A stretch of 64,000 bases of DNA from Phoronis australis (Eukaryota; Phoronida; Phoronidae): the NCBI GenBank assembly GCA_002633005.1, contig NMRA01000073.1:715791-779790 (forward strand), written 5' to 3'. Below the pieces are notes generated by a model. It did no database searches, was not told the origin of the DNA, and worked only from the letters and a program-made list of their open reading frames with translations. Below are positions 25,101 to 40,100 of the stretch, piece after piece; the stretch's first letter is position 1; every line of letters starts with the position of its first letter. Made by a program: the position numbers and the translations under genes.

Positions 25101-28100
25101 ACAGTTTTTTCAACGATTAACTTTTACAAGTGGCAACAAAACAGGACTCCCAATACAACGCAGTGAGAACATAGAAAGCTGTGCAACATGTTTGATAAAA
25201 ATTCGCTGGAAAATCTTGAAAACCTCAAATTTTCTAAACCACTGCATTCATTTAAATCGACAATCAAACATAGTGATCAGAGCAAAGTGCCCGTTCATGA
25301 AACATAGGCTGCATTTGAAACACTAAATACAATAAAGCCAAATTCTCAATTCAACAGGCAAGTGAGGTTTTCACAGTCAATGCAAATGACCGCGTTTTTA
25401 ACTCTGTAAGTGTAACAAATATTCAAAATCAATTCATTTTTGGTGTCTTTTTATAAGAATTACCTTACAACTCAAGAGAGTGCGTGTGAAAACAAGACAA
25501 AATGAAACTGCACAACATTAATTTGCTTAAAAGCCAACATCAAGTTTCACTTAAAATTACTAAGAGAACAAAAACTATAGACAGAAAGGACTTACAAAGG
25601 AAGACGCATGTGAAGAATCGGTCTGCAAAAGTTAGAGGAGTACAGACATTAATCACTCGACACAATAACAAGTGGTATGTGCCACGGGCTTAGGGGACTT
25701 CAGCCTGTCACTTTGGGCACGAATGATGTACAATTTTCTTGCTAATATTTTCTAATTTAATGCTAACTGCGATAAATTCAGAGCTCACCTTGTGTTAGTT
25801 ATTATACATTATGGCAGGCTCACAACCCACCTCGCACTATATCTAAACTGTCCTGAGAGATGAGAAAGTAATTTTGCCAGCCGGTACATGCAGTGTGATT
25901 GGACACTTTCCCTTGTGCTATACAAATACTAACGTGTCAACAACAGTTAACTACCATTCTGACAAACGATTATTGTTCAATTATTGTGACCGGCAACTTA
26001 GTGGGCTCGGTCTGAAGAAATCACAACCTGTCAGCTCTTCTCAGGCCTAGAAACGGCAGCGACTTCTGATTGGAGGAAAAAACATGACGAGACCAAGGCT
26101 ACAATTGGTGAGGGTCCCAAATCAAAACTCGTTTTTGACAAAAGACAAGTCCAGTTTATTAACCCAGCCTATAAAAAGCCTACCAAAGTTTTTTCATTCA
26201 ACTTTAGAGGTGTTTGAATATGATGCTGTTTGTGACTTTTAAAACTGACTCGGACTCTTGGGTGCATAAAACAATATTCAACAGTGTTATTCCCTACAAA
26301 AATTTGTTCACAGCCATAACTTAGAAAGAAAATTTCTAAGACTTCGTAGTGAATAGCAACAGAAATTATTAGGTCAAGAAGAAATTAAATCTGTTCTGTA
26401 ACGTTTTCAAAACCATAACAAGAGCAACACAGAGCGTTGACATGCGCCCATGACTACACAGCTAACAATGCTAACAGTGTGCTTCCAGCAGATTTTCTAT
26501 CACAAAAAATGTCCATTGAACCCATCCAAAAATAGCAAGGAGTCACCCTCTCTCAAACATATTTGACAAATTTCATGAAAATCCCTTAAAGAACTCCAAA
26601 GATATGAAGGCAAACAGTCAAGTAAAAAACGGCTGCCATTAGGAATCACAGTGGCAGTCGAATCCATCTATCTGCTGTCAAGTTAATAAGAATACAATAA
26701 AATTTCAAAACCATTGTGCAAGGGGTTCAGAAGACACATAGCCATAGATACGAAAAACTGTCACTAGAGGACACCTAAGTTGTTGGACATGTTTGAAAAT
26801 CCACGTCAGCCATGCTCTTGTCAGTGGGAACACATCTGCCAATTTTACAATGATCCTCTGCGCGGTTTGGCAAATACAGACTGAAGCAGACAACAAATAC
26901 AGACTAAAAAATTAAAATGGCAACTAGATGGTGTAGAATATGTCGAAGCACAGCGTTTGTCAGATCCACCTGAAAGTCGTCATCCATAGTCAACTTCTAA
27001 ATGCTAAATTAAATTAAATTCAATAAAGATCCTGAAGAGAGCTTAGGAAATTCAGCCATGGGCTCAAAAAAAAAACAAAAATACCAACAAAAAGGTGCCA
27101 TTTGATAGTAGTTGAAGTCGTCAGAAAATCATTGTCAGCCCTCTTCTTCACGGTAGAAAGTAACATGTATGACAATTTTCACAATCATCCTTAAAGTGGT
27201 TTCATTGGTTGATAGAGGGGCGGAAGCCAAAAAAATCGAAAACTTTAAAAATGATCACTAGGTGGTGCAAAATGACTCGAACACATCCAAAAATGGGAGG
27301 ATAGCGTCACCTCGCATATTTTCCAACTTTCATGAAAATCTATTGCGGACTTTTGAAGACAAAGACTGAGGTAAACTTAAAATAAAATTGCCATTAGTGG
27401 GGCACACTGGTAGTCAGATCCGTCAGAAAGTTCGCTTATGCTGTCCCATCCACGAAAGCAAGATTTCAGGAACATAGTTACCGCACATGAAAAGGTTTTA
27501 AAGATAGAGCAGACGATACCCGACGCTGGGCGGATGCGGACGTACGGCAGACAGGGATGACAGCACAATGTGCCCACATATGTGGGTGCATAAAAATGCT
27601 CTTAACTAACCCCTGTCCAGGGGAGATAACAACCCCACATTTGGTCACACAACAGATCCCAGCGTCATTCTCTAACAAGCTTGACAGCAAATGAATGATT
27701 TACTGTTCTGTATAATAAATCCAGGATTTATGACCAATTTATGTCCATTTTGTCAAAGTGACTTTACATTCAAAAAGACTCCAAGGCGCTCTTTCAGAAA
27801 AAGCTGAAGGGAAGTTGTATTGTCGACTGTTACACCCTGATCGAACAATGAAATACCAGCAGTTTAGTTACTAAAGAAAAAGTCAACATGTCGTGAACAT
27901 ATCCACTAAAACAAGAAAATGTAGGAACACTGCATTTATCCACCTTCACTCTTATCAGGCTTCTATTGTGAGTCAGCATGCGTGAATAATTGGCTGATAA
28001 GCCACCTCTGGAACTACTTTTGGCTGAATGGATGACCAGGCCATAAAATGATAATTAGCCAAGACCAGTTACTATAATGCAACAAAGAATAATGTCTTGC

Positions 28101-31100
28101 ATCACCTAACCTTGGTGGAAANACAAGTCCAGTTTATTAACCCAGCCTATAAAAAGCCTACCAAAGTTTTTTCATTCAACTTTAGAGGTGTTTGAATATG
28201 ATGCTGTTTGTGACTTTTAAAACTGACTCGGACTCTTGGGTGCATAGAACAATATTCAACAGTGTTATTCCCTACAAAAATTTGTTCACAGCCGTAACTT
28301 AGAAAGAAAATTTCTAAGACTTCATAGTGAATAGCAACAGAAATTATTAGGTCAAGAAGAAATTGAATCTGTTCTGTAACGTTTTCAAAACCATAACAAG
28401 AGCAACACAGAGCGTTGACATGCGCCCATGACTACATAGCTAACAGTGTGCTTCCAGCAGATTTTCTATCACAAAAAATGGCCATTGAACCCATCCAAAA
28501 ATAGCAAGGAGTCACCCTCTCTCAAACATATTTGCCAAATTTCATGAAAATAAAGAACTCCAAAGATATGAAGGCAAACAATCAAGTAAAAAACGGCTGC
28601 CATTAGGAATCACAGCAGCAGTCGAATCCATCTATCTGCTGTCAAGTTAATAGGAATACAATAAAATTTCAAAACCATCGTGCAAGGGGTTCAGAAGACA
28701 CATAGCCATAGATATAAAAAACTGTCACTAGAGGACACCTAAGTAGTTGGACATGTTTGAAAATCCATGTCAGCCATGCTCTTGTCAGTGGGAACACATC
28801 TGCCAATTTTTACAATGATCCTCTGCGCGGTTTGGCAAATACAGACTAAAAAATTAAAATGGCAACTAGATGGTGTAGAATATGTCGAAGCACAGCGTTT
28901 GTCAGATCCGCCTAAAAGTCGTCGTCCATAGTCAACTTCATATAAATACACTAAATACTAAATTAAATTAAATTCAATAAAGATCCTGAAGAGGGCTTAG
29001 GAAATTCAGCCATGGGCGCAAAAAAAACAAAAATACCAACAAAAAGGTGCCATTTGATAGTAGTTGAAGTCGTCGGAAAATCATCGTCAGCCCTCTTCTT
29101 CACGGTAGAAAGTAACATGTATGACAATTTTCACAATCATCCTTAAAGTGGTTTCATTGGTTGATAGAGGGGCGGAAGCCAAACAAAATCGAAAACAGTA
29201 AAAATGATCACTAGGTGGTACAAAATGACTCGAACACATCCAAAAATGGGAGGATAGCGTCACCTCACGTACATATTTTCCAACTTTCATGAAAATCTAT
29301 TGCGGACCTTTGAAGATAAAGACTGAGGTAAACTTAAAAAAATAAAATTGCCATTAGGGGGGCACACTGGTAGTCAGATCCGTCTGAAAGATCGCTTATG
29401 CTGTACCATCCACGAAAGCAAGATTTCAGGAACATAGTTACATGAAAAGGTTTTAAAGATAGAGCAGCCAATACCCGACGCTGGACGGATGCCGGATGTA
29501 CGGCAGACAGGGATGACAGCACAATGTGCCCACATGTGTGGGTGCATAAAAATGCTCTTAACTATCCCCTGTCCAGGGGAGATAACAACCCGACTTTTGG
29601 TCACACAACAGATCCCAGCGTCATTCTCTAACATTAGCTTGACGGCAAATGAATGATTTACTGTTCAGTATAATAAATCCAGGATTTATGACCAATTTAT
29701 GTCCATTTTGCCAAAGTGATTTTACATTCAAAAAGACTCCAAGGGGCTGTTTCAGAAAAAGCTGAAGGGAAAGTTGTATTGTCGACTGTTACACCCTGAT
29801 CAAACAATGAAATACCAGCAGTTTAGTTACTAAAGAAAAAGTCAAGCGAAGCTTTCATTGACAAGTGAAATATTTTAGCAGTTCTTATGTTGTCCACATT
29901 TTCATATATATGCGATCCATACCAAACGATCTTGAAAAAGCCCCTCTTGAGGTTTTTTCAGAAATCTGTCATACGTCACACAAAACATGTTTCACAGTTT
30001 CTACAATGCCAAGATAGTATTCCTACATCCGCATGACAAAATGACCTAGAATTCCCCCATCGTGACAGTTAGCCAAATTCATTGTCATAATAACGTTCCC
30101 TTATGACCAATAACGAAGAGTAATTAACATACTGCAGTTAGAATTATGCCGAATTTTAACTTTTGTCATTTACTACATCTGTTTCCCAGTAACTTATAGA
30201 TTTGACAATTCACGAAACACACATTAACGTCCAAAAATTAAGTGAATAGTCAAGAATAAAATACAATTTAACGTTCTGCCACTGAAAGCGACTGTTTACA
30301 AAATGTTTCGCTTGAATGTGAAGATGTTAGTTAGTCAAAGATCAGCGGTTAGTCTACTCATTGTTCTGTAAAAAGCAATAAGTCAGAACAATCTACATTG
30401 ACAGCTATTAAGCAGACGCAGAGAGGGAGATGAAGCGGTCTACCAAACTCAACCAATAACATATCAGCTACAAAGAATTAATTAGTAATAATTGATCCTT
30501 AAAAACAAAGAAATAAATTGCAAAGTTAATCTGTCAAATCTGATCAGCACAGAAAGGAGTAAGTCATGCCTTTCACATGCCTGGTTGACAGACAAAATGT
30601 ATTAAGTCTAACGCTATATCTGCTATACGTCTGCCCAACACGTCTGCTGCATAATGCAGCGTCTGCCATACAAACCTTGTAACAATATAGCTCGTGAGGC
30701 CCATCCTTGATTATTATGCCATCACTTTTCATCAGCTTCAGGAAAGAAAAAGCAAACAGCTTTTTTTCCACGCCTTTGTCTTTTGCTGAAAAACACAGCA
30801 ACATGTTCTCAACATTAACATCTAGAAACTGTTAAGTTTATCCAAATTCATTTGTTAGAATTCACTTAGAAAACTTAGAGGTACTTTCTGACTAGCTCAG
30901 CAGATGAAACTGAATATGCTGTAAATATGTGACAAATGTCTGTCACTTGTTGTGTCACTAAATGTTTTTGATTTGACACACTTGGTCAGGAGAGTATACA
31001 ATCATGTGTGTCACTTTGAATGATTATGCAGGACCTTATTGGTCATTCTGTGTATTTAACCATCTAAAAATGTTGCAGAAAGTGAAAGTATGTTTTCTGA

Positions 31101-34100
31101 TCAGAAAGTAAAAATCCTGCACGAGTGATTTTTGACTTTTTATCAATATGCCATTAATTTAGCATAATTTAGCAAAAAAGAAACTGGAACATTGATAGCA
31201 AAACAGTGGTATCAAAAACAATCAAATTTTGTTTGATATAAATTTTACAGGCAATAATTATTCCTGATAGCGTTTAATAGAATGGTGCGTAAAGCATACT
31301 ATCTGGACATGGCATATGAATCCATTCTGCCATTTCTGAGATCTGATGTTCCAAAGTTAACCAAATTTGGACATTTTTCTAGGGTCCTACATAAAGTAAC
31401 CTTAATGCTCAGGCGCAACATACTTGAACAATGTCGAAACTCAAATCTCAGGTGACACCCTTCATATTGTTCTGTGGGCAGCGTGATCTTGATGGTCTCG
31501 TTCCAACGAGGTCCGTTGCTATGGCGAAACACTGATGACTTGTACTCAGAAGTGGGCGATTCGCCTACGGCTCCAAAGATACAGTTCTGTAATGAAGTTT
31601 GGTGAGCATGGTCCGAACAAGAAACACAAACACTCGAGAAAAAACAAATACAGCCGTAAAATTTCAAAAATTTCAGACAAAATCTTTGGGCCAACATTGA
31701 TAATTTTTGTTTTTCAAAGGCTTTTAATATTGTTGTGAAAGTCTGTAACTACTCAAAGTCATGGCTGATACAGACCATGAGAGTTGGTGTTGCTTGTCTG
31801 ACTCAGTTATGAAGAAATCACAACACTTCATCTATTTGCTATATTCTGTCCTAAATTGATGAAATTTTACTAATATCATAAGAACAGTCAGGAAACACAT
31901 AATTGGCCAAATGTTCATAACTAGTGACGATATTTTATAGCTGAATTGTTGCACCAGTTAGAGAGTTAACAGAATAAACAAATTACCAAACTGCCAAGCA
32001 AAGTTCATTTTATTTACTTATCAATTAATATGTTAATCAAATAGGAGAACTCATTAATATTTAAAATCACACACAGCTTACTAGTAGCTGTGAGGTAAAA
32101 AAATGTCATCATGGCCAAATTAAGAATAAATCAAGCAAATCGAGATGGATTCTAGTCAGTCCAGATTACAGTAGAAGCAAACAGTACTCAGATACGGAAT
32201 TCCCAGTCATGGCAGCTGGGAGGAAGTTGACTTCCGTCATCACAGTACACATTTCTCATGACCGAGAATGAACAGGAATTAACAGGAAAATTAGTAACGG
32301 TGGCTCAGTAATTTTGTAATTAATTTTATTAATTTTGGTGTTGACATAATTGGCCGTCATGACAGAGGAAAATGGTATTTTGTCTGATTACTCTCGTCTT
32401 GTACTGTACGAATCCAACAGGTGACTTGCTATACTAATACACTCTGTCTTTTAAAATGACCATCACATTGAAGGTTTCAGAAATGATGCTGTACGTGGCC
32501 TTAAGACATCTCAAATTGATTTTTCTGCAGAATGTACTTCATGTCATGTGCTTCTTTAACAGCAAATAAGCATGCGTGAGAATAAACAATGCAAACATTG
32601 GTTAGGGCGCGGTAGTTTTAATAAAAATTGCAAGGCAAAGAATGGCCAATAAAAATGGGTCAAAAACTGGGCTAGTGCAATGAAATGTGATTTTGTAGAA
32701 GACAATATCAGAAGTGTAATTAAAAGTGAACAGTGTCAAAAAGTGGGTGCCACAAATAGTACAGAATGGGCACAGCACAATTCTCTGTCATCGTTTCTCT
32801 TCTCTCCGTGTTTCAAAGACAAATTCCCCGTAAGACCCAACTTGAAGACAAGCATGCTGCCAAAAGCAAAACCACAATATAAGCCGTGTCTACTACCTTT
32901 ATCTGTTTACCAGCCCTATTAAACAGGACAATTTGGCATTCAATGTTTTTAGGCGTTGATTTGTTCAGGTTATTCGCCTTCTCTCCGTACGTCCCCGAGG
33001 TGAGCAGAAGATAGAGGTCATTACGAATGTCACCTTCAACACACACGATTTGATGTCAAAAAAGCAAGAGCAACATCTACAAAGACATGAGGTGGCAGGC
33101 TGCTTCATTTGTGTGCATCAGAGAACATTTGTCATATCCCGTGAACGGATAGAATCGACCTGGTTTTTAAATGTCGTCTATCTGGAATCTCTAATCGGCC
33201 ATTTTCAGTCTGAATATTGTCCAGCTAAGTTGTTAAACGCAGTACTTCAGAATTTTGTTTTCATGAAGTAAACTCTAACTTATTATTGAAGCAATATCAA
33301 CAAAAATTTGATTGCTGTCCGAGGACTTGATGGGACTCAAAAACATGATACTGTCTAATGCACATACAGAAAAGTCAGACATTCTCAGTATTCATTGGTC
33401 ATACACTTCTGTGTAAGATATTTTGCAAATTACTTGTCTTGAACTCATCATACTATGCACTGGGACTGAGACGTGTTTAAACTGATGCACACAAGAGCCC
33501 ATATCCACACAAGTTTTACAACAACAAAGACAACCTGCTGATCAGCTTCACTGACATAATCAGTAACTAATCATAAAAATTAAAATGTCAGCACAATTGA
33601 TAAATATATGAAACAGAATAACAGGTTGTCTTCCTTTTCAACATAAACACACCTGTGTGATGCCGAGATTTTTGGTTTCCAATTCTTTATACTAAGCAAG
33701 TGAAAGTTTGACAATAACCCCTAATTCATTATTTTCACTATAGGTGGCAGAGGGTAGGCTTGCTTCTGACATGGAAACCAAATATCTAGACAACACAATT
33801 CAGTGTCGTTGCTAGGCAATAGGAACCGACTTTTGGTTGCCAGGCAACAACACGACAAGCTCAACACTGATTTACCTCGCTGACATGGCCTTGACCATCG
33901 AGTACTAAGATTGTAACCTCCACATTTTTATTGGTAACATTTGTAGACACACCGCACTTTTCACTTAGTTCCCCACGATTGAGCAAGAGATATAGATCAT
34001 TTCGCACGTCACCTTTGCGAGAAAAGGTCACATATTAAAACTGATATCCAGTGGAATTACTCTATCTCTAGAAGAAAATTTCTTGGAAGTTTTGCGAAAC

Positions 34101-37100
34101 CACAAAGCACTAGGTTTAGAACAGTAACACACAGGAGGTTAATATGGGATCTGATTTCAAAAAATAATTCTGTGCGACACATGACTTAGAATTAACAGCT
34201 AATATCAAAATCTTGCATAGGGGGAGATGTGAGTAGCTTTTCCATATGAGGGGCTTTCTGACAACTCAGGTGGGAACTATGCCATCTCATGTATCGTCTT
34301 AGGTACCCATTCTCCCCGTAGCCCAAGTATTGGGCTGGTTTCTATTGTATGAATGAGCCCCAAGCATTTTTCAATCAATGTTTTTTAATCACCAACTTAA
34401 AGGGAGTTTAACTGTTCCACCAATAGTTCATCAACAGCTGATACCAACTGCTTCTAATATCATAACACTTTATTAGTACGAGGCATGAAACAGGAAAGAA
34501 TTAAGCAAGGTAAGTTTTGAATATTAGAGAAAACAAAACCTATTGAATAGAAAATTCCAGTGAGGCATGATTCACATCAGAAGTAGAATGAGGAATCAAG
34601 AAGTGATCAACATTAATCAAGCTGGTTATTTTCGTGGCAAAAATCGTAGACCATAGTTCCACTTCCAAGTTTTCAGGCTGTTAAACTGGCAAAGCATAGT
34701 GGTAACTACATGAGGATGTCAGTGCTGCCACCTATGGTTGAAGATCAGGTGGTAACATTTAGGAACAGAAATGCTGTTGATGCCATGGCCGACTAGCTGT
34801 CTTAGCCATCTCTCATGGCCTCAGTAAAGATTAAAACTGGAAGATTCTCACGAAGGAATTCTTTGTGAATCTTCACCAACAGAGAGCTCATCTAGTCATT
34901 CACATAGCTTTGACAAAGCACTAGACGAGCCTTCTATTGGAGAAGTTTCACATAGTCTTTTTTGAAATTTCTTGAGTTTTAGTCTTCACCAGTAGATGGC
35001 TCGCCTGGTCACTGTTGTGGCTTTGATACACCACCAGGTGAGCCCTCTATAGTGAAGAAGTGGAAAATTTCTGAGAGGGAAAATCAAGGCTTTCAAACTC
35101 TTCACAAAAGGGGGCGCACTCGGTGGTACATCAATTAACCAAAATCACCAATTAAATCCACCATGGCATCAGAAAAAAGCACATGTGCCAAAAGGCACAC
35201 CTCACTGCAAAGTAATCTTTAGTACTGAAGACCAATTAAAGGAAATACTGGTCAGGAGAACTCTAAATACACTACAAAATGAGTAACTAAGTGAAAACCA
35301 CGAGAGTGTGTAAGAAAAAGAGGTTACAGGTTTAGTACAAGGGATGGTTAAGTCAGAAAATTCCTTAATTTTAGACACAAAAAGTATAAGGTGCATTTCA
35401 TAACCTGATTAAAAACAAAACTGGACTTAGACCTTTTACTCTCATACAGCCGGTCTCGTTCCTTACCATGATAGGATTCCATTTTCATTACCAGTTCAAG
35501 TCAAAGGCAATGTGTACATGCACCAGTTTTGCATATTCACAATTTTAGGGTTGGGCTACCTATAAATTGTGAGGCATTTTCTTGAGTGGCTGATGGCTTC
35601 AATGTTCATGTTGGGTGTGGAAATCACATAGTGCGGAATATTATGAAACCAATTTTATGAATCAAACTAAAAGGCCAACCTTGATTTTCATTTTTAGCCA
35701 GACAAAGGAGCAAAATACAACTTTGAGTATTTTTGTTGAATTTTGGAACATTTCAGAGAATTGAGGATAATTTAAATAAATGGTGAATACAAACTGTTTC
35801 CAACAGGTAAGGAATCATTCAGGAATTTTGAAAATTAATAAACAAACTTTTTCTGAGCAGTTTCATTAACATTTATAAAATTAAGGAATTTTACTACTAA
35901 GCAGCAGAGCACAATTATTTGCAGTTTGAACACAAAAGTAACAGAAGCCAATGAAAAAAGAAACGATCATAAAACAAAATATCTAAATCAATTAGTTTCA
36001 AAACACAAATTTGTAGAAAGTCACATGCAAGTCACCAGTAAAATTGAAATATTAATAAGAAGAAAATTCATTTGACGGCACACAGTTGGTGACATAAGAA
36101 TTGCAATTTGAAATTGAAATCAATGTAACACTAGTCTATGTAATCAATTTCAAAGTAATTCTATGCAGAATCCTGTGTACCGTCAAATGACTGGTGGTCA
36201 GAACAGGTTTCACACAAGAGATTAATTCTATTTCAAGGTACCACCACCACAGCGTAACATATATAACGCATTACACTGAGAGAAAATGCAACAGAATAAC
36301 AATACAAAAGCTGAACTACACAGCCAATAAGAAAATAGACCCCTTGAAGCATAAATAACCTGTGAACTTAAAAGTTACATGCTTCCACGTCAACACTTGG
36401 TGGATTTTGTGCGTCAAAACTAAATAATCCATAAAATATACGACTAATACACAAATCACACGATTGTGATACCAAATGTTGAAAGTAAACAAGATTTTGA
36501 AACTGAAATTTTAATTTAGACATTAACGAGATGCTTGTAAAGGCTGAAAATCCAATCTTGAAAAAAAGTTTTGAAAGTTACCCACAACGATCGGTGAATT
36601 ATTGTTACATAATGAATGAATCAGCTCCTGATGAGTTCAGGACACAAGGAAATTTCAGGACATTTACAAACACCAATTGATTTGCATAATAAGATGCGTA
36701 TGATTTAACTGCAGTCTCATCGCTAAGCGACAGAACAGCAAGTGACAATTCCTGTTATCCAAAAATTCTGCCGCAACATCATAAACTTGGTGTCAGTGTG
36801 TTTGTTACTACGACAACGAGTAATTTGTGGGTTGGGTAAGATCTGAGAGCTTGTTATCTTACAAGACCAAATTCAATATTTACACATCATGCTGGCTGGT
36901 TGTTTTGAGCACCAAACATTATCTCAAACATAGGAAGGCTTTTGTATTTGAAGGGTAAACAGGGACGTGCAGCCAACTCTAGGGGGAGGGGGGGCTGCAC
37001 GTTTAGGTCTCAATCGGGTGGTTATTTTTAGTTGTTGTGCAATGAAAGACCATACACATTATGTAGACGTATAGATGCCCAGGAGTGTTGCTCAAGTGAG

Positions 37101-40100
37101 AATGGCCTGCTAGTTCTTTTCAAGATGCAATATCTCTTATATTTTGCGATTTTGAGAAAGGAGAGGTTGGGGTTAGTTTTGTGAGAGGTCTAAGATATCT
37201 TTGTTTTTGACAGTGGCTGGGTTTACTTTTTACATCAGTGTTAAAACAGGTAATAAACAAGTGATTTATAAAGCATAGTTAACAATTTTTAAACAATTTT
37301 CAAAATGTCCTTCATTACATAGACACTGGCTACAAAGTAACATTCAACTGGCTTTTGAAAACATCATTTATATTTTTCGCAACTTGTTGCCAAGTGGCAC
37401 TTTAACAGTTAAGTCAAGTGTCACATTTCGTGCCACTTCTTTCAAAATCTGAGCCACTTTAACAATGCACAATATTAATAATTTGACAACTTATAAGTAT
37501 AGCAGTTGTTGTCAGTTACGGAAACATAAGAGTGCATTCAATTTGATATTTCACAAAAAAAATTATTTGCAATCAACTTTTTGACTACTGAATTATGGCA
37601 GATAAGTAATCACTTTTCTCATAGTTCCTAAAATGGACATGTCACCAATGACCTGCTTTATGAAAAGTGACCTAATATTCAACAAATGTCGATTGCAAAA
37701 TTTCTAAAAAAACTTGTTACCATGTAATTGTCACCACATCTCAGTTTAGTTTGATGAAAATTTTAACTAGCAATAATTTCTTTATCTTCAGACACCTTAT
37801 ACTTTTACTGGCGAGAAGTGAGATAAGATTATCTTTCAGAAATAGTTGCGTGCGGTGTAAGACAAAATTTCTGACTTAAAATTTCAAATGAAATGCAGCC
37901 CAAACTTCAAAGAAACGTAAATGAGACAGAGAACCATGCGCTTAATGTCTGCTGGCGATTCCCTACCTCAACCATGCAATAGGGCTTAAACACAGTGTGG
38001 TACCTACCTGGTAGAATAATATCAGAGAAGCCTTGCTTGAGAGCAATTGGGACATTTCTCAGCAACAGAGGATTTGCTCGTTTGACTTGCTGAAGTTCGC
38101 CGTGCAGCACCAGTACAGAAATGAGCATGTCTGAAGCAGACGACGGATGTGACGATAAAAAAAATGTTAAATGAAACAAAATATGGTGCACCTATTAGCA
38201 GAACACACAGTTACCTAAAGCTGCGCTACTAAAGGACAACTAATAATAGGACTGACATGATTACGACAACAGGGCAGACAAGGATTTTATTTTAAAGTCA
38301 ATGTACCATTAGCATACTTTGCATTGTACAGCTATCATTATAACTAGCTGGAGACGACATTGGTGGTGCTCGTCACTTTTAGAAAAGGGATGTGACATTG
38401 GGCAGTGCAACTATTTTAAGATTAGTACTATCAAAAGACACGTGCTTGAATTAGGTCAAAAAAGTAAAAGCATCTGCCTAGTTTTCATTTAAATCTTTAA
38501 TTTTTAAAAGAAATGATCTACCCAAAATACCAACATATTCAGAAATACTCACTAGAGGCCACTACTGATGCCTTGCTGCTCTGCTTTTTAATAAGGTTCT
38601 CATGGAGCACTGAGAATTCTTTCTCTGCTTTTTCGTCAATGCTGGAATTTGTAGCAGAAGATTCAACCTTCCAAATGAGAATTATTTGGTAAATCTAGCT
38701 ACTGACAACGGATACAACTTTAACAAAGCGATAAAGTTTGCTAAATTAAGGAAAATGTGGAATCTCCAGCTAATCCGGTGTCTTATTCAATACTTATAAG
38801 CTTATAAGCTTGCCATGAGTGGAACTTAGAAGGTTCACCGAGTCAGAAAAGAAATAAACACTGTCTAGTTTTGAGAATTATCGTAATTCGTTTGGTAAAA
38901 ACATTATGTGACGCAAATTTAATAAACAATATGTAGTTCTCTGTTAGTACGCGTACACAGATTGAAGTGGTTGCCCCTCAGAGAATTTTCATGATAAAAA
39001 GTCCAAAGCTTTTTAACATGAGCATTGCCCCAGAAAATGCTTTTTCATTAAATCCATGCTGTCATTCATTCCCCTGCATACGTTCACTAGTAAAATCGAG
39101 CTCAGAGGAGCAGAAGACACATTTGTGCAATGCCCGATTGTCTGCCAGTAAACGCAGGATTCAAACCTGGATCTCCCAAACAGGAGTCCGGAGCTCAAAC
39201 CAATGAGCCACACTGTCTTCAAAGTTAAGCACTCACCTAGTAATCCTCATGGTGAAGTCTTTCTCGGAGTCTGAATCCCCGAAGCTGATGAGCGTCAGGT
39301 CACGCAGACCTTGCACAGCGCAGCCCCAAGGACGCCGGTAAGAGGATGCGTGTGCCCGTTTTGTCGACTCACTGGGCAACATACGACCTATAGGGGGATA
39401 TCATGGTAGTTCTTCACATACTTCCCACAAAAATACTTGAAAAAAGTCATATATTTTTTAGAAGGCAGGTTACCTTGCTCCAAATTATGTAAACTCAACC
39501 AAATGTTGTCTTTAAGTATTATCTACACAGTGCAAAACAGCCTAATAAATGGAATTAAAAATTCCCTTGACCTGTGTTGTGCTGAAAAATTTGAAAAAAC
39601 AAAATTCCACTTGTCCCGACAATTCTTTACCCATCTAGTTCCAGCACACTCGATTGCAAAATATGAGTGCGACTAAAATATTTTATTTGGTATTTGAAAT
39701 AAGAATTATTTTTCACATATTAGTTCACAAGTTATATTTGGACAGACTGAGAGGAAACGAACAAAATTTCATGAATTGTAAAGAGCGACACATATACAGC
39801 ATCAGCACCTGAATTTGTTCATCAAAACCATTCGGTTCATTTTGAGACGCTATTGATTGCGTAGAGCTAACAAATTTAATCTTAAAACACGTTATCAAGT
39901 GTTGTAGATTGTAGTAAGTACTGAAATTCCTGCACTTTGCAACAAGGAAGTATACGGCAATAGACAATGGCTCTTTATTATCACAAGATCAAATCAGCCA
40001 TTGTTCGATACCTGGACAGAATCAGCAGAAGTACTATAATAATCTTTACTGCTGTTCACTACAGAGGCAGACGTAGATTAGTGTAACCATAAAATCATAC

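Larger units (their letters stand above)
20053..30675 (-). other. largest DOCK intron in the window (10.6 kb as assembled)
   Basis: Repeat-rich. Contains the second half of D2, two adjoining minisatellites, a third degenerate one near 24.2-24.6 kb, and all of D3. No supported gene. True length is uncertain because D2 and D3 are probably assembly duplicates. Confidence 0.7.
34013..38007 (-). other. DOCK intron, 4.0 kb
   Basis: AT-rich. Holds a two-copy tandem repeat at 34,876-35,075 and a G-rich inverted-repeat fragment at 36,965-37,005. No coding exon was recognised between 34.1 and 38.0 kb. Confidence 0.6.
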
